DNA from: Pseudomonas morbosilactucae
Lineage (GTDB): Bacteria; Pseudomonadota; Gammaproteobacteria; Pseudomonadales; Pseudomonadaceae
NCBI RefSeq assembly: GCF_023241715.1
Contig: NZ_JALQCW010000070.1
Span: 1-64,000, forward strand
DNA: 64,000 nt
Direction of reading: 5' to 3'
Position 1 is the first letter of the stretch. Each line of letters opens with the position of its first letter. Below the pieces are notes generated by a model that was not told the DNA's origin, ran no database searches, and saw nothing but the letters and a program-made list of their open reading frames with translations. The position numbers and the translations under genes are program-made. Positions 1 through 7,627 of the stretch are shown piece by piece.

Positions 1-463
1 GGCCCTCAACGCCGCCATCGAGGCCGCCCGGGCCGGTGAGGCCGGACGGGGCTTTGCGGTGGTCGCCGACGAAGTGCGCAACCTGGCCCGACGCACCCAG
101 GAGTCGGTGGAAGAAACCCGCACGGTGATCGAAGCCCTGCAGCAAGGCACCCAAGTGGTGGTGGACGCCATGCACAACAGCCACAGCCAGGCCCAAGGCA
201 GCGTCGAGCACGTGGGCCAGGCGGCCAGCGCCCTGCGCCAGATCGGCGATGCGGTCACGGTGATCAGCGACATGAACCTGCAGATTGCCAGCGCCGCCGA
301 ACAGCAAAGCGCGGTGGCCGAAGAGATCAACAGCAATGTGGCGACCATCCGCGACGTCACCGAGTCGCTGTCGGAGCGGGCCAATGAGTCGGCGCGGGTC
401 AGCCGCTCGCTCAACAGCCTGGCCAACCAGCAACAAGGCCTGATGGATCAGTTCCGGGTCTGA
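1..463 (+). CDS. Methyl-accepting chemotaxis protein, C-terminal part
   Basis: The gene starts before the window; complete codons run from base 2 to the TGA ending at 463. What is visible is the conserved cytoplasmic signalling domain: the hairpin-tip sequence AAIEAARAGEAGRG followed by FAVVADEVRNLARR, then a long Ala/Ser/Gln-rich coiled coil that returns to the membrane-proximal side. This part docks CheW and CheA. The ligand-binding domain is not in view, so the stimulus cannot be read. In P. aeruginosa a chemoreceptor gene also lies beside the BqsRS/CarSR operon, and the same neighbours follow here. Confidence 0.95.
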   Translation, partial: ALNAAIEAARAGEAGRGFAVVADEVRNLARRTQESVEETRTVIEALQQGTQVVVDAMHNSHSQAQGSVEHVGQAASALRQIGDAVTVISDMNLQIASAAEQQSAVAEEINSNVATIRDVTESLSERANESARVSRSLNSLANQQQGLMDQFRV

Positions 464-505
464 CCCCATCAACCGCCGGGGCCAAGCGCCCCCGGCCAGC
501 GCCCT

Positions 506-1819
506 TTAGCGGTGGGGCAACTCGATCAGCACTTGCAAGCCCCCCAGGGGGCTCTCGTGCAGTTGCAGCACGCCACCCCAGGCATCGACGATGTCGCGCA
601 CGATACCCAGCCCCAGGCCGTGGCCATCGGTCTGTTCATCCAGGCGAGTGCCACGGCTGAACACCTGGGCCCGTTGCGCCTCGGGAATGCCCGGCCCGTC
701 GTCCTCCACCTTCAAACAGAAACCCTCGGCGTTGGCCTCGATGCTCAGGTGAATCTGCGCATCCGCCCATTTGCAGGCGTTGTCCAGCAGATTGCCCAAC
801 AGCTCCAGCAAGTCTTCCCGGTCCCAGGGCAATTGCAGCCCTGGCACGCCTTGGTAACTCAACTCCAGGTGCTCGCCGTGGATCATGTTCAAAGTGGCCA
901 GCAGGCCGGGGACCTCGGCATCGCAATCGAATAACGCACCGGGCAACGCATCGCCGGCCAGGCGCGCGCGGTTGAGCTCGCGGTTCAGGCGTTGCTGCAC
1001 TTGCTCCAGTTGTTCCTGGAGCACCTTGCGCAGCTCCGGGTAGGCCTGCAGCTTGGGGTTCGAGGCCAGGCTCAGCAGCACCGCCAAGGGCGTTTTCAAG
1101 GCATGGCCAAGGTTGCCCAAGGCATTGCGCGAGCGCTTGAGGCTGTCTTCGGTATGGGCCAGCAAATGGTTGATCTGCGCCACCAGGGGCTCCAGTTCCA
1201 GGGGCACCTGGGCATCGAGCTGGGAGCGCTGGCCCTGCTGCAACTGGGCGATCTGTTCGCGGGCGGTCTCCAGGGGGCGCAGGGCCCGACGCACAGTGAC
1301 CCGCTGCAACAGCAGAATCAGCAGCAGGCCGGCCACACCCAGGCCCACGCCGATCTGGCGCATGCGTTGGAAGCTCTCGCGGACCGGGGTGTAATCCTGG
1401 GCCACGCTGATGGAAATCGACTGCCCCAGGCGGCGGTAGTCACTGCGCAGCACCAGCAACTGCTGGCCTTCGGGGCCCAGTTGCAAGTTGCTTTGCAGAC
1501 CGACCTGGGGCAACTGCGGCAGCTCCTGGTCCCACAGGGAACGGGAGCGCCAGTGCACGTCGGCAAAATCGATGCGGAAGTAATGCCCGGAGAACGGCCG
1601 CTGGTAAGCCGGCGACAGGCGTCGCTCATCCAGCTGCAAGCCTTGGGGGCCGCGCACCAGGGCCAGCAGCAGGTTTTCGCTGTCGTTGCGCAAACCGGCT
1701 TCAAGGTAACGCTGCAAGCCCACCTCAAACAGCCAAAGGCTGGTCTGGGCCAGCACCAGACCAACCACCAGCATCACGCTGATCAGGCCCAGGCTCAGGC
1801 GGCGCTGGATCGACCTCAC
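506..1819 (-). CDS. Two-component sensor histidine kinase (PhoQ/BqsS-CarS type)
   Basis: 437 residues. Two membrane segments (about 10-32 and 156-172) flank a periplasmic sensor loop of roughly 120 residues. A HAMP-like linker follows, then the H-box GHALKTPLAV with phosphorylated His239, an N-box (LLDNACKW) and G-boxes (DDGPGIPEA, GHGLGLGI) of the ATPase domain. The ATG overlaps the stop of the upstream regulator gene by four bases, so both are translated from one message. The set PepSY-PepSY-regulator-kinase next to a chemoreceptor matches the BqsRS (CarSR) locus of P. aeruginosa. The Fe(II) motif RExxE reported for BqsS was not found in the loop, so the signal is left open. Confidence 0.9.
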   Translation of the reverse strand: MRSIQRRLSLGLISVMLVVGLVLAQTSLWLFEVGLQRYLEAGLRNDSENLLLALVRGPQGLQLDERRLSPAYQRPFSGHYFRIDFADVHWRSRSLWDQELPQLPQVGLQSNLQLGPEGQQLLVLRSDYRRLGQSISISVAQDYTPVRESFQRMRQIGVGLGVAGLLLILLLQRVTVRRALRPLETAREQIAQLQQGQRSQLDAQVPLELEPLVAQINHLLAHTEDSLKRSRNALGNLGHALKTPLAVLLSLASNPKLQAYPELRKVLQEQLEQVQQRLNRELNRARLAGDALPGALFDCDAEVPGLLATLNMIHGEHLELSYQGVPGLQLPWDREDLLELLGNLLDNACKWADAQIHLSIEANAEGFCLKVEDDGPGIPEAQRAQVFSRGTRLDEQTDGHGLGLGIVRDIVDAWGGVLQLHESPLGGLQVLIELPHR

Positions 1820-2481
1820 GCCGCCCCGCCAAACAGGTAGCCCTGGCCGCGACGGGTTTCAATCACGCTTTTGCCGAGCTTGCGCCGCAGGTGGTTGACG
1901 TGGACCTCCAGCACATTGGAGTCGCGCTCGGTCTCGCCGTCGTACAGGTGTTCGGCCAAGTGGCTTTTGGACAGGATCTGCTGCGGGTGCAGCATGAAGT
2001 AGCGCAGCAGGCGAAACTCGGCGGCGGTCAGCTGGATGTCTTCGCCGTCGCGCACCACGCACTGGCGGCCTTCATCTAGGTGCAGGCCGGCCGCCTTGAG
2101 GGTCGGCTGGTTGGCCTGGCCGTGGGAGCGGCGCAAAAGAGCCTGGACCCGCAAGTGCAACTCTTCAGGATGGAAAGGTTTGCTCAGGTAGTCATCGGCC
2201 CCCGCCTTGAGCCCCTCGATGCGCTCGGCCCAGGAACTCCGCGCGGTGAGGATCAGCACCGGCGTCGCAAGCCCGCCGGCGCGCCACTGGGCCAGCACCT
2301 CCAGGCCCGGCAAGCCCGGCAGGCCCAGGTCGAGAATGATCAGGTCGTAAGGTTCACTGGCCCCCTGGTAGACCGCATCGCGGCCATCGGCCAGCCAGTC
2401 CACCGCATAGCCCTGGCGGTTGAGGCCTTCAAGCAGCTCATCGGCCAGGGACACATGGTCTTCCACCAACAACAGGCGCAT
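1816..2481 (-). CDS. OmpR-family response regulator, partner of the adjacent kinase
   Basis: 221 residues. The receiver domain (about 1-115) has the acidic pocket VEDH, phospho-acceptor Asp51 in LIILDLGLPG, and the conserved Lys in DYLSKPFHPEE. The winged-helix domain (about 125-218) ends in the usual HVNHLRRKLG...TRRGQGYLF pattern. The start overlaps the preceding PepSY gene's stop by one base and the end overlaps the kinase start. By gene order it resembles BqsR/CarR of P. aeruginosa. It probably controls its own operon; a CTTAA-N6-CTGAA element lies upstream of the first gene. Confidence 0.92.
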   Translation of the reverse strand: MRLLLVEDHVSLADELLEGLNRQGYAVDWLADGRDAVYQGASEPYDLIILDLGLPGLPGLEVLAQWRAGGLATPVLILTARSSWAERIEGLKAGADDYLSKPFHPEELHLRVQALLRRSHGQANQPTLKAAGLHLDEGRQCVVRDGEDIQLTAAEFRLLRYFMLHPQQILSKSHLAEHLYDGETERDSNVLEVHVNHLRRKLGKSVIETRRGQGYLFGGAA

Positions 2482-2795
2482 CAGTCGTCTTCCTCGTCTT
2501 TCAATAAACGCCCGGTGGCGGCTTCAAGGTCAATCTCGCGGACCACGCCGTCGGTGGTCAGCAACTCGACTTCATAAATGTACACATCGTGTTTTTCTTC
2601 CAGCTCGGCTTCCAGCAACTTGGCCCCGGGGTAGCGGTCCATGGCCTGCTGCAGCAGTTGCTCCAGCGGCAGGATCACCCCCTGCTGACGCAGGCGCAGG
2701 GCTTCGTCCTGGTCCAGGTCGCGGGCCAGCGCCACGGAGCAAAAAGCCAGAAGCGCCAGGGCCAATCGACGGCCGGCGCGCAGATTCGACTTCAT
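2481..2795 (-). CDS. Periplasmic PepSY-domain protein (second copy)
   Basis: 104 residues with an N-terminal signal segment (about 8-25, LALALLAFCSVALA) and one PepSY-like unit: DQDEALRLRQQGVILPLEQLL, a helix, then YIYEVELLTTDGVVREIDLEAATG. PepSY domains occur as small periplasmic modulators next to sensor kinases. It is clearly a paralogue of the gene before it (same DEALRLR start, ELEE-Y-YIY-VEL core and -GRLLKD end) and overlaps it by one base, suggesting tandem duplication inside the operon. It probably acts on the sensor loop of the kinase encoded downstream. Confidence 0.85.
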   Translation of the reverse strand: MKSNLRAGRRLALALLAFCSVALARDLDQDEALRLRQQGVILPLEQLLQQAMDRYPGAKLLEAELEEKHDVYIYEVELLTTDGVVREIDLEAATGRLLKDEEDD

Positions 2796-3103
2796 TAATT
2801 ATCCTGATGATCCTTGAGGACCTGGCCGCTCACGGCGTCCAATTCCAGGTCCCATTCAACGCCTTGGGGATCGCGCAATTCCACCTGGTAGATGTACTTG
2901 CCGTATTCCTCTTCCAGTTCGGTTTCATTGACGGTGGAACCCGGGTGCCGGGCCACGGCCGTGGCGTTGAGTTTTTCGAAGGACACAATAGTACCAGCGT
3001 CACGCAGGCGCAGGGCTTCATCGGGGCCCAGATCACGGGCGTGTGCCAGGTTGGCAGTCAGGGTAACGAGGGCAGCGGTAAACAGGACAGTCAGGGTTTT
3101 CAT
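2795..3103 (-). CDS. Periplasmic PepSY-domain protein (first gene of the operon)
   Basis: 102 residues from the ATG at 3103, chosen over an upstream ATG at 3121 because a GGAG lies eight bases ahead and the signal peptide (MKTLTVLFTAALVTLTANLAHA) then starts properly. The mature part has the PepSY pattern: GPDEALRLRDAGTIVSFEKL, then KYIYQVELRDPQGVEWDLELDAVSG. It heads a four-gene operon, PepSY, PepSY, response regulator, kinase, with one- to four-base overlaps at each junction. Secreted accessory proteins in this position usually tune the kinase; no substrate is evident. Confidence 0.85.
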   Translation of the reverse strand: MKTLTVLFTAALVTLTANLAHARDLGPDEALRLRDAGTIVSFEKLNATAVARHPGSTVNETELEEEYGKYIYQVELRDPQGVEWDLELDAVSGQVLKDHQDN

Positions 3104-3158
3104 CGGAAGTCTCCGGGACATACGGGCTAGCGGATGCTGCGCACGTTAACCGACTGAA

Positions 3159-3174
3159 CTTAATTGAAACTGAA
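3159..3174 (-). promoter_or_regulatory. Candidate response-regulator box upstream of the PepSY operon
   Basis: On the minus strand this reads TTCAG-N6-TTAAG, about 56 bases upstream of the first PepSY start. The published BqsR box is TTAAG-N6-TTAAG, so it matches with one base difference and correct spacing. A further TTCAG follows directly, giving three half-site-like repeats. Suggestive only. Confidence 0.4.
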
Positions 3175-3262
3175 TGGCCATCATTGCCGGGGCTGAAGTT
3201 TCACTCGGCCGATCCCGCCACTCCTCTTTATACTCACCCGCTTGCCAGAGACTGAGGCCGGT

Positions 3263-4342
3263 ATGACCGCTATCCACATCAAGTTCCCCGCCCTGACCCT
3301 CAAGGCCGGCCCCCGCGCCTGGGCACGCATCCGCCAGCAAGGCCTCAGCGCGGCCGATGTGGGCACCCTGCCCGGCGCCGCCGGCGGGCCCAAGGCCCTG
3401 GGCATCCAGGGGCTGGACCTGGCGCTGTTCGGTGAGTGGCTGCCGGCGGCGCCAAGGGAGCGCTCGCTGATCGGCGCTTCGGTGGGCTCCTGGCGCTTCG
3501 CCAGTGCCTGCCTGCCGAACGCAGTCGAAGGCCTGCAGCGCCTGGGCCGGCTGTACAACGCGCAGCGTTTTGCCAAAGGCGTGACCATGGCGCACATCAG
3601 CCAAAGCTCCCAGCGCATGCTCGACGAATTGCTGGACGGCCACGACGCGTCGATCCTCGACAACCCCCATTACCGCCTCAACATCATGGTGGTGAAGAGC
3701 CACGGCCTGCTCGCCGATGACCATCGCGGCCGCCTGGGGCTGGGGCTGTCCTCGGTGATCGCCGATAACCTGCGGGGCCGCGCGCGGCTCTCACGGCACT
3801 TCGAACGCCTGGTGCTGCACGACCCGCGCCTGGCGCCGCCGCTGCACGCCCTGAACGACTTCCCTTCGCGCTTCGTGCCCCTGGACCTGGGCAACTTGCG
3901 CCAGGCCCTGCTGGCCTCGGGTTCCATCCCCATGGTCATGCAAGGGGTGCGCGACCTACCCGGCGCCGGAGCCGGCACCTTCCGCGACGGTGGCCTGCTG
4001 GACTACCACCTGGACCTGCCCTACAGCGGTGACGACGTGGTGCTGTACCCGCACTTCACCGACAAGGTCATCCCCGGCTGGTTCGACAAAGGCCTGCCCT
4101 GGCGGCGCGGCGATACCGGGCGCCTGCAAGACGTGCTTCTGCTGGCACCGTCGAAGCAGTACCTGGCCCGCCTGCCCTACGGCAAGCTGCCGGACCGTAA
4201 CGACTTCAAACGCTTTATGGGCGACGACGCCGGCCGGCAGAAATACTGGCGCAGCGCCATGGACGAAAGCCGACGCCTGGGCGATGAATTCCTCGAACTC
4301 GCCAGCACCGGCCGCCTGGGAGACCACCTGCTGACCCTTTAG
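3263..4342 (+). CDS. Patatin-like phospholipase/esterase family protein
   Basis: 359 residues from the ATG at 3263; the in-frame TTG upstream is less likely because GAGG lies just before this ATG. The nucleophile-elbow motif GASVGSWR (GxSxG type) follows a glycine-rich PGAAGGPKAL stretch that may serve as the oxyanion hole. FRDGGLLDYH carries the D-G-G motif that supplies the catalytic Asp in patatins. The family hydrolyses lipid acyl esters through a Ser-Asp dyad. No signal peptide is seen, so it is probably cytoplasmic. It is divergent from the PepSY operon and stands alone. Confidence 0.75.
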   Translation: MTAIHIKFPALTLKAGPRAWARIRQQGLSAADVGTLPGAAGGPKALGIQGLDLALFGEWLPAAPRERSLIGASVGSWRFASACLPNAVEGLQRLGRLYNAQRFAKGVTMAHISQSSQRMLDELLDGHDASILDNPHYRLNIMVVKSHGLLADDHRGRLGLGLSSVIADNLRGRARLSRHFERLVLHDPRLAPPLHALNDFPSRFVPLDLGNLRQALLASGSIPMVMQGVRDLPGAGAGTFRDGGLLDYHLDLPYSGDDVVLYPHFTDKVIPGWFDKGLPWRRGDTGRLQDVLLLAPSKQYLARLPYGKLPDRNDFKRFMGDDAGRQKYWRSAMDESRRLGDEFLELASTGRLGDHLLTL

Positions 4343-4432
4343 TCGTCGAACTGGCTATTCAACCAAGCGCTGAATACCCAATGAATCAGCGCACACTCGC
4401 GCCTTAACGAGCAACGTTAAGCATTCATAGCC

Positions 4433-4706
4433 ATGATTCGAAGCTTCGCATGCGCGGACACGGAAGCGCTCTTCAGAACCGGGAAAACGCGACGCTGGGG
4501 CGATATCAAATCCGTCGCCGAACGCAAGCTAGCGGTGCTGGACGCCGCCAATGAGCTTCGCGACCTGGGCTCACCGCCCGGCAACCGCCTTGAGCCCCTG
4601 CGCGGGAATCGGGCCGGACAGCATTCGGATCAATGATCAATGGCGCGTGTGCTTCGTCTGGTCCGAAGAAGGCCCTGAAAACGTTGAAATTGTCGATTAC
4701 CACTGA
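4433..4706 (+). pseudogene. higB: HigB-type mRNA interferase toxin, frameshifted
   Basis: The first 64 codons (MIRSFACADTEALF... GNRAGQH) match the RelE/HigB toxin family. The frame then breaks at about 4624-4628 and stops at 4636. The expected C-terminus RINDQWRVCFVW...VEIVDYH is intact in another frame and ends at 4706, eight bases before higA. The family sequence at the break is normally HSIRINDQW; restoring five bases gives 92 residues, the usual HigB length. The toxin, a ribosome-dependent RNase, should therefore be non-functional unless this is a sequencing error. Confidence 0.75.
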
Positions 4707-4714
4707 GGTACATC

Positions 4715-5014
4715 ATGCTCAAAAATGGCATGCGACCCGTACACCCTGGCGAGATCCTGCGTGAGGACTTCCAGAAAGAAATGGGCTTCAGCGCTGCTGC
4801 CCTGGCCCGCGCACTCGGCGTCGCCACCCCCACCGTGAACAACATCCTGCTTGAACGCGGCGGGGTTTCTGCCGACATGGCATTACGCCTGGCCATCTGC
4901 CTCGACACCACTCCAGAGTTCTGGCTCAACCTGCAGACCACCTACGAGCTGCGCAAGGCTGAACAGGAGCATGGAGCGGAAATAGCCGGAGTCGTACAAC
5001 GATGGGTTGCCTGA
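4715..5014 (+). CDS. higA: HigA-family antitoxin (XRE helix-turn-helix)
   Basis: 99 residues. MRPVHPGEILREDF at the N-terminus is the HigA signature, followed by a helix-turn-helix (AAALARALGVATPTVNNILL) and DTTPEFWLNLQTTYELRKAE. HigA binds HigB and represses the shared promoter. The gene is intact and starts eight bases after the broken higB. An antitoxin kept beside a dead toxin may act only as a repressor, or protect against a related toxin. Confidence 0.9.
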   Translation: MLKNGMRPVHPGEILREDFQKEMGFSAAALARALGVATPTVNNILLERGGVSADMALRLAICLDTTPEFWLNLQTTYELRKAEQEHGAEIAGVVQRWVA

Positions 5015-5328
5015 AGCGCAACAAAGCTGGCCTTCCCGGGTGAACGGTGAAGCCCTGAGTCGACAGCACGCCCCCGGGCTGGGCAGTCGAGTTCAGAACC
5101 GCCAGAAAGCACTGGCCTTGGCCGCAATACGGTTATCGGAGGATCAGCGAGGGCTGATTCCCAAAACAGGTTAGACTAGGCGCCAATTCGGTCGCCTGGC
5201 GCCCATCGGCCATGGTCGAATGGAGCACTTCAATGACGCCCAGTCACGACCCATCAGTACGTTGATCAGTACACCCCCTACTGGCAACCACCTAAAACCC
5301 GCGCTACACAAGCCCTACAGGTCACACC
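5015..5328. other. Intergenic region between higA and queD
   Basis: No supported gene. A seven-base inverted repeat, GGCGCCA at 5179-5185 and TGGCGCC at 5197-5203, could form a hairpin in the queD leader. The queue-pathway preQ1 riboswitch was looked for and not recognised. Confidence 0.5.
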
Positions 5329-5685
5329 GTGGAAATCTTCAAAGAATTTACCTTCGAATCCGCCCATCGCCTGCCCCACGTACCGGAAGGCCACAAATGC
5401 GGGCGCCTGCACGGCCACTCGTTCAAGGTGGGCATCCATCTGAGTGGCGACATTGACCCGCACACCGGCTGGATTCGCGATTTCTCGGAAATCAAGGCGA
5501 TCTTCAAGCCGCTGTACGAGCGCCTGGACCATAACTACCTGAACGACATTCCTGGCCTGGAAAACCCCACCAGCGAAGTGCTCGCCCAGTGGATCTGGAA
5601 TGAGCTCAAACCCCTGCTGCCCGAGCTCAGTGCGATCCGCATCCACGAGACCTGCACCAGCGGCTGCATCTACCGCGGCGAGTAA
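5329..5685 (+). CDS. queD: 6-carboxy-5,6,7,8-tetrahydropterin synthase QueD
   Basis: 118 residues with a GTG start (VEIFKEFTFESAHRL). The family converts 7,8-dihydroneopterin triphosphate to 6-carboxytetrahydropterin in queuosine (modified tRNA base) synthesis. Visible signatures are FESAHRLP, the zinc-binding HGHSF with the catalytic Cys just before it (KCGRLHGHS), LDHNYLND, PTSE and the C-terminal ETCTSGCIYRG. Length is typical. No other que gene is adjacent; a strong terminator follows. Confidence 0.95.
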   Translation: MEIFKEFTFESAHRLPHVPEGHKCGRLHGHSFKVGIHLSGDIDPHTGWIRDFSEIKAIFKPLYERLDHNYLNDIPGLENPTSEVLAQWIWNELKPLLPELSAIRIHETCTSGCIYRGE

Positions 5686-5696
5686 GCCCGGCGCAC

Positions 5697-5721
5697 AAAA
5701 CCACCCCAGGGTGGTTTTTTT
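5697..5721 (+). terminator. Intrinsic terminator of queD
   Basis: Perfect nine-base stem AAAACCACC/GGTGGTTTT around a CCAG loop, continuing into a run of T. It lies 12 bases after the queD stop. Confidence 0.9.
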
Positions 5722-5790
5722 ATGCCCAGGCGTTCCCACGCCTAAGCTTTACCGCAACCTCAGCCATCCCTGCGCCGGAGCCCGCGTCCC

Positions 5791-6243
5791 ATGTCGCCGA
5801 TCATTCGTCCCGCCGTCCTCGCCGACCTGCCCGCCATCGAGCGCATTGCCAAAAGTGCCTATGCGCCCTACATCGCCCGCATCGGCCGCGAGCCGGCCCC
5901 CATGCTCGAGGACTATTCCTGCCTGGTGCTGGCGCAGCAGGCCTGGGTGCTGGAAGAGGACGAAACGATCGCCGGCTTTATCGTCCTGCTCGACGCCCAG
6001 GAAGCCCTGTTGCTGGACAACGTCGCCATCAGCCCCGAGGCCCAGGGCCAGGGGCATGGCCGTCGATTGCTGGCGTTTGCCGAACAACAGGCACGCTTGG
6101 CCGGTCACAGCTGTGTGCGCCTGTACACCAACCAGGCCATGACCGAAAACATTGCCCTGTACGGCCGCCACGGTTATGTGGAAACCCACCGCGCGGTGGA
6201 ACACGGCCTGCACCGGGTGTACATGAGCAAGTCCCTGGATTGA
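5791..6243 (+). CDS. GNAT-family N-acetyltransferase
   Basis: 150 residues forming a single GNAT domain. The acetyl-CoA binding motif A is SPEAQGQGHGRRLL (Q/RxxGxG/A), followed by AFAEQQARLAG and the late LYGRHGYVETHR motif. These enzymes acetylate small amines or proteins; the substrate cannot be read. It begins a run of three closely spaced same-strand genes with the deoxyribosyltransferase ten bases on. Confidence 0.88.
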   Translation: MSPIIRPAVLADLPAIERIAKSAYAPYIARIGREPAPMLEDYSCLVLAQQAWVLEEDETIAGFIVLLDAQEALLLDNVAISPEAQGQGHGRRLLAFAEQQARLAGHSCVRLYTNQAMTENIALYGRHGYVETHRAVEHGLHRVYMSKSLD

Positions 6244-6253
6244 GGAAAGCCCC

Positions 6254-6775
6254 ATGCCCGCGCGTATCTACCTGGCCGGCTTCGATGTGTTCCGCGTCGA
6301 TGCCATCGCCCACGGCGACTACCTGAAAAGCCTGTGCAGCGCCCAGGGCCTGCAAGGCCTCTACCCCTTCGACAACCAGGTCCCCGAGCACCTGCCGCCA
6401 CCGCTCAAGGCGCAGCAGATCTGCCAGCAGAACCTGCAGATGATCCGCGACTGCGACGCCGTGCTGGTCAACCTGAACAACTTTCGCGGCCTGGAACCGG
6501 ACTCCGGCAGCGCCTTCGAAGTGGGCATGGCGGTGGCCCTGGGCAAGCCGGTGTGGGCCTACTTCGACGGCCCCGCGACCTTGCGCGAGCAAGTGCCCCA
6601 CGACGCCGAAGGTCGCGATGCCCAGGGCTTCCTGGTGGAAGACTTCGGGCTGTCACGCAACCTGATGCTGGCCTGCACCTGGGCCGGCTGCAGCGCCACG
6701 GTGGAAGCCGCCGTGCAGCAGCTCCAGCAACACCTGGGCCGCCCCACAGCCGCCAGCGCGACCCCGGACCACTGA
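6254..6775 (+). CDS. Nucleoside 2-deoxyribosyltransferase family protein
   Basis: 173 residues. IYLAGFDVF at the start and DCDAVLVNLNNFRGLEPDSGSAFEVGMAVALGKP contain the family's nucleotide-binding strand and the catalytic Glu of SGSAFEVG. Members transfer deoxyribose between purine or pyrimidine bases, or hydrolyse modified nucleotides. GAGGAA lies just before the ATG. Neighbouring NUDIX and cytosine genes suggest a nucleotide salvage or clean-up setting. Confidence 0.88.
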   Translation: MPARIYLAGFDVFRVDAIAHGDYLKSLCSAQGLQGLYPFDNQVPEHLPPPLKAQQICQQNLQMIRDCDAVLVNLNNFRGLEPDSGSAFEVGMAVALGKPVWAYFDGPATLREQVPHDAEGRDAQGFLVEDFGLSRNLMLACTWAGCSATVEAAVQQLQQHLGRPTAASATPDH

Positions 6776-6797
6776 TCAACCCAACAAGGAATCGTCC

Positions 6798-7421
6798 ATG
6801 GAAAGCCACTGGCTGACCCAGGCCAAACGCTTGCAAGCCATCGCCTCGACCGGCCTGCATTTTTGCCGCGACCCGTTCGATCGCGAGCGTTACCAGGAAA
6901 TCGCCGACATCGCCCACGGCCTGCTGGCGCAACTGGGCAACGTGCCCCTGGAACGCATCACCGGGCTGGTCTCGGACTTTGCCCAGCGCTACTCGACACC
7001 CATGGTTGAAGTGCGCGGCGCCCTGATCGAGAACGACAAGATCCTCCTGGTGCGCGAACAGAACGACGAGCGCTGGGCCCTGCCCGGTGGCTACGCCGAC
7101 GTCGGCTTGTCGGCGGCGGAAAACATCGTCAAGGAGATCCGCGAGGAAGCCGGGCTTGAGGTCGCGGTGCAAGCACTGTACTGCGTGCGGCACAAAGCCA
7201 AGGGCCCGTACAAAGCCGACGCCCGGGACTTCTACAAGCTGTATTTCCTCTGTACCCGCCTTGACCAGAGCGCCCCCCGGGCCCAGGGCGAAACCACCGA
7301 CGCGGGCTTTTTCGCCCTCGACGCGCTGCCCGAACTGTCCCAAGGCCGCACCGTGGAACGGGACCTGGAAGAAGCCTTCGCCTTCCAGCGCGGTGACACC
7401 ACCCTGACCCTGTTCGATTGA
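6798..7421 (+). CDS. NUDIX hydrolase with N-terminal accessory domain
   Basis: 207 residues. The N-terminal part (about 1-65) is the helical region typical of the ADP-ribose pyrophosphatase-like group. The NUDIX box is complete: G(x5)E(x7)REEAGL appears as GYADVGLSAAENIVKEIREE. These enzymes cleave nucleoside diphosphates linked to another moiety, using Mg2+ bound by the box glutamates. AAGGA precedes the ATG. A hairpin follows the stop. Confidence 0.9.
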   Translation: MESHWLTQAKRLQAIASTGLHFCRDPFDRERYQEIADIAHGLLAQLGNVPLERITGLVSDFAQRYSTPMVEVRGALIENDKILLVREQNDERWALPGGYADVGLSAAENIVKEIREEAGLEVAVQALYCVRHKAKGPYKADARDFYKLYFLCTRLDQSAPRAQGETTDAGFFALDALPELSQGRTVERDLEEAFAFQRGDTTLTLFD

Positions 7422-7427
7422 TGGCCA

Positions 7428-7454
7428 AGCGGTGATCCAATCTGTATCACCGCT
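7428..7454 (+). terminator. Hairpin after the NUDIX gene
   Basis: Nine-base perfect stem AGCGGTGAT/ATCACCGCT with a nine-base loop, seven bases after the stop. There is no T-run, so it may be a processing hairpin rather than a full terminator. Confidence 0.5.
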
Positions 7455-7627
7455 GCACCGCTTTCGTGCCGAACTGGGCACGGCGCCCCACCTCAACGGC
7501 AAAAATCGACGCGTTGGCTATAAACCTTGTGCAGGTTGCACAAGCGGCGCTGTGCGTCGATCACCCCGGGCGGGTTGGCACGACCACTGCAAAGGGCCTG
7601 TATCCCCCACCCGACCGGAGCAGGCCC

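Noticed and set aside
5220..5328. preQ1-type riboswitch before queD
   Set aside because: No recognisable preQ1 aptamer core; only a short hairpin further upstream.
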